A stretch of DNA of 6,402 bases. Source: an uncultured Blautia sp. (GTDB taxonomy: Bacteria; Bacillota; Clostridia; Lachnospirales; Lachnospiraceae). Shown here piece by piece: positions 6,233-6,402 of this stretch. Every line of letters starts with the position of its first letter. The first letter of the stretch is position 1. The translations under genes were made by a program, and so were the position numbers. Where the stretch lies: positions 1 to 6,402 of the forward strand of contig CAAFRY010000157.1 of NCBI GenBank assembly GCA_900765525.1. The letters run 5' to 3'. Under the pieces are notes generated by a model. It was not told the DNA's origin. It did no database searches and saw only the letters and a list, made by a program, of their open reading frames with translations.

Positions 6233-6402
6233 TATCCAATATCTTTTTCTTTTATTTCCCCTTGTTTTTCGGCATATAGCACAATTTTGAAAGGTGAATT
6301 TTGTAAACTTTTCTTACCCTCTCTGGACAAGGGCATACATGCCTCAAACCATGATATTTTGGTGTTTTGCGGCGTTATCCTCAATCGGTGTACGTCCAGT
6401 AC
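6229..6402 (-). other. Upstream DNA with an open frame running off the window edge
   Basis: No gene can be assigned here with confidence. One minus-strand frame is open from the window edge at 6402 for 57 codons, to a TGA at 6229-6231 that lies inside the -35 box. It could be the tail of an upstream gene, but the translation matches no family I recognise, and the A-rich stretch next to the promoter argues against coding. A second minus-strand frame runs open from 6400 for 18 codons to a TGA at 6344-6346. There is a small inverted repeat GGCAT/ATGCC at 6332-6343 but no convincing terminator between these stops and the promoter. Confidence 0.25.

Noticed and set aside
6137..6402. Riboswitch or CcpA cre site upstream of the operon
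   Set aside because: The leader after the predicted start site is only about 75 bases with no stable stem, and no sequence close to a cre consensus was found.

Overview
The window holds one six-gene operon, all on the minus strand, that looks built to import a sugar acid and convert it to 2-keto-3-deoxy-D-gluconate (KDG). The source is most likely a Gram-positive gut-type Clostridia, plausibly Lachnospiraceae. The reasons are strong AGGAGG-type ribosome binding sites on most of the genes, mid-range GC, a lipoprotein-type binding protein and the promoter style. This placement is an inference from style, not from a marker gene.

Layout, in the direction of transcription (right to left). At 6229-6402 there is upstream DNA of unknown content. 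At 6181-6232 lies a consensus-perfect sigma-A-type promoter (TTGACA, 17 bp, TATAAT) with two CTTGTCnGAC-type pseudo-palindromes whose centres are 35 bp apart. Then come an enolase-superfamily sugar-acid dehydratase of the RspA/ManD subgroup (4874-6121), a complete TRAP transporter in the order DctP (3858-4859), DctQ (3337-3843) and DctM (2054-3337), a zinc-dependent alcohol dehydrogenase of the RspB type (974-2011), and a classical short-chain dehydrogenase of the KduD/gluconate 5-dehydrogenase type (190-960). Gaps are 14, 14, -1, 42 and 13 bases, with no internal terminator. A long hairpin with U-tracts on both strands (91-149) closes the operon, and a second strong hairpin lies just beyond it (45-84).

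Proposed joint function (inference): the TRAP system brings in a hexonate or hexuronate. The Zn-dehydrogenase oxidises a secondary alcohol, for example L-gulonate or L-idonate at C5, to D-fructuronate or 5-keto-D-gluconate. The SDR reduces that keto acid to D-mannonate or D-gluconate. The dehydratase then yields KDG. KDG kinase and aldolase, and the transcription regulator, are not in the window. The dehydratase carries Pro rather than Ala after the active-site His-Gly, a feature recalled for the low-efficiency members of the ManD subgroup. This fits a physiological substrate other than free D-mannonate, or a slow step in an L-gulonate/L-idonate route.

No mobile element, RNA gene, CRISPR array or broken gene could be supported. 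The system belongs to known families; its novelty, if any, lies in the exact substrate and in the unidentified regulator of the paired operators.
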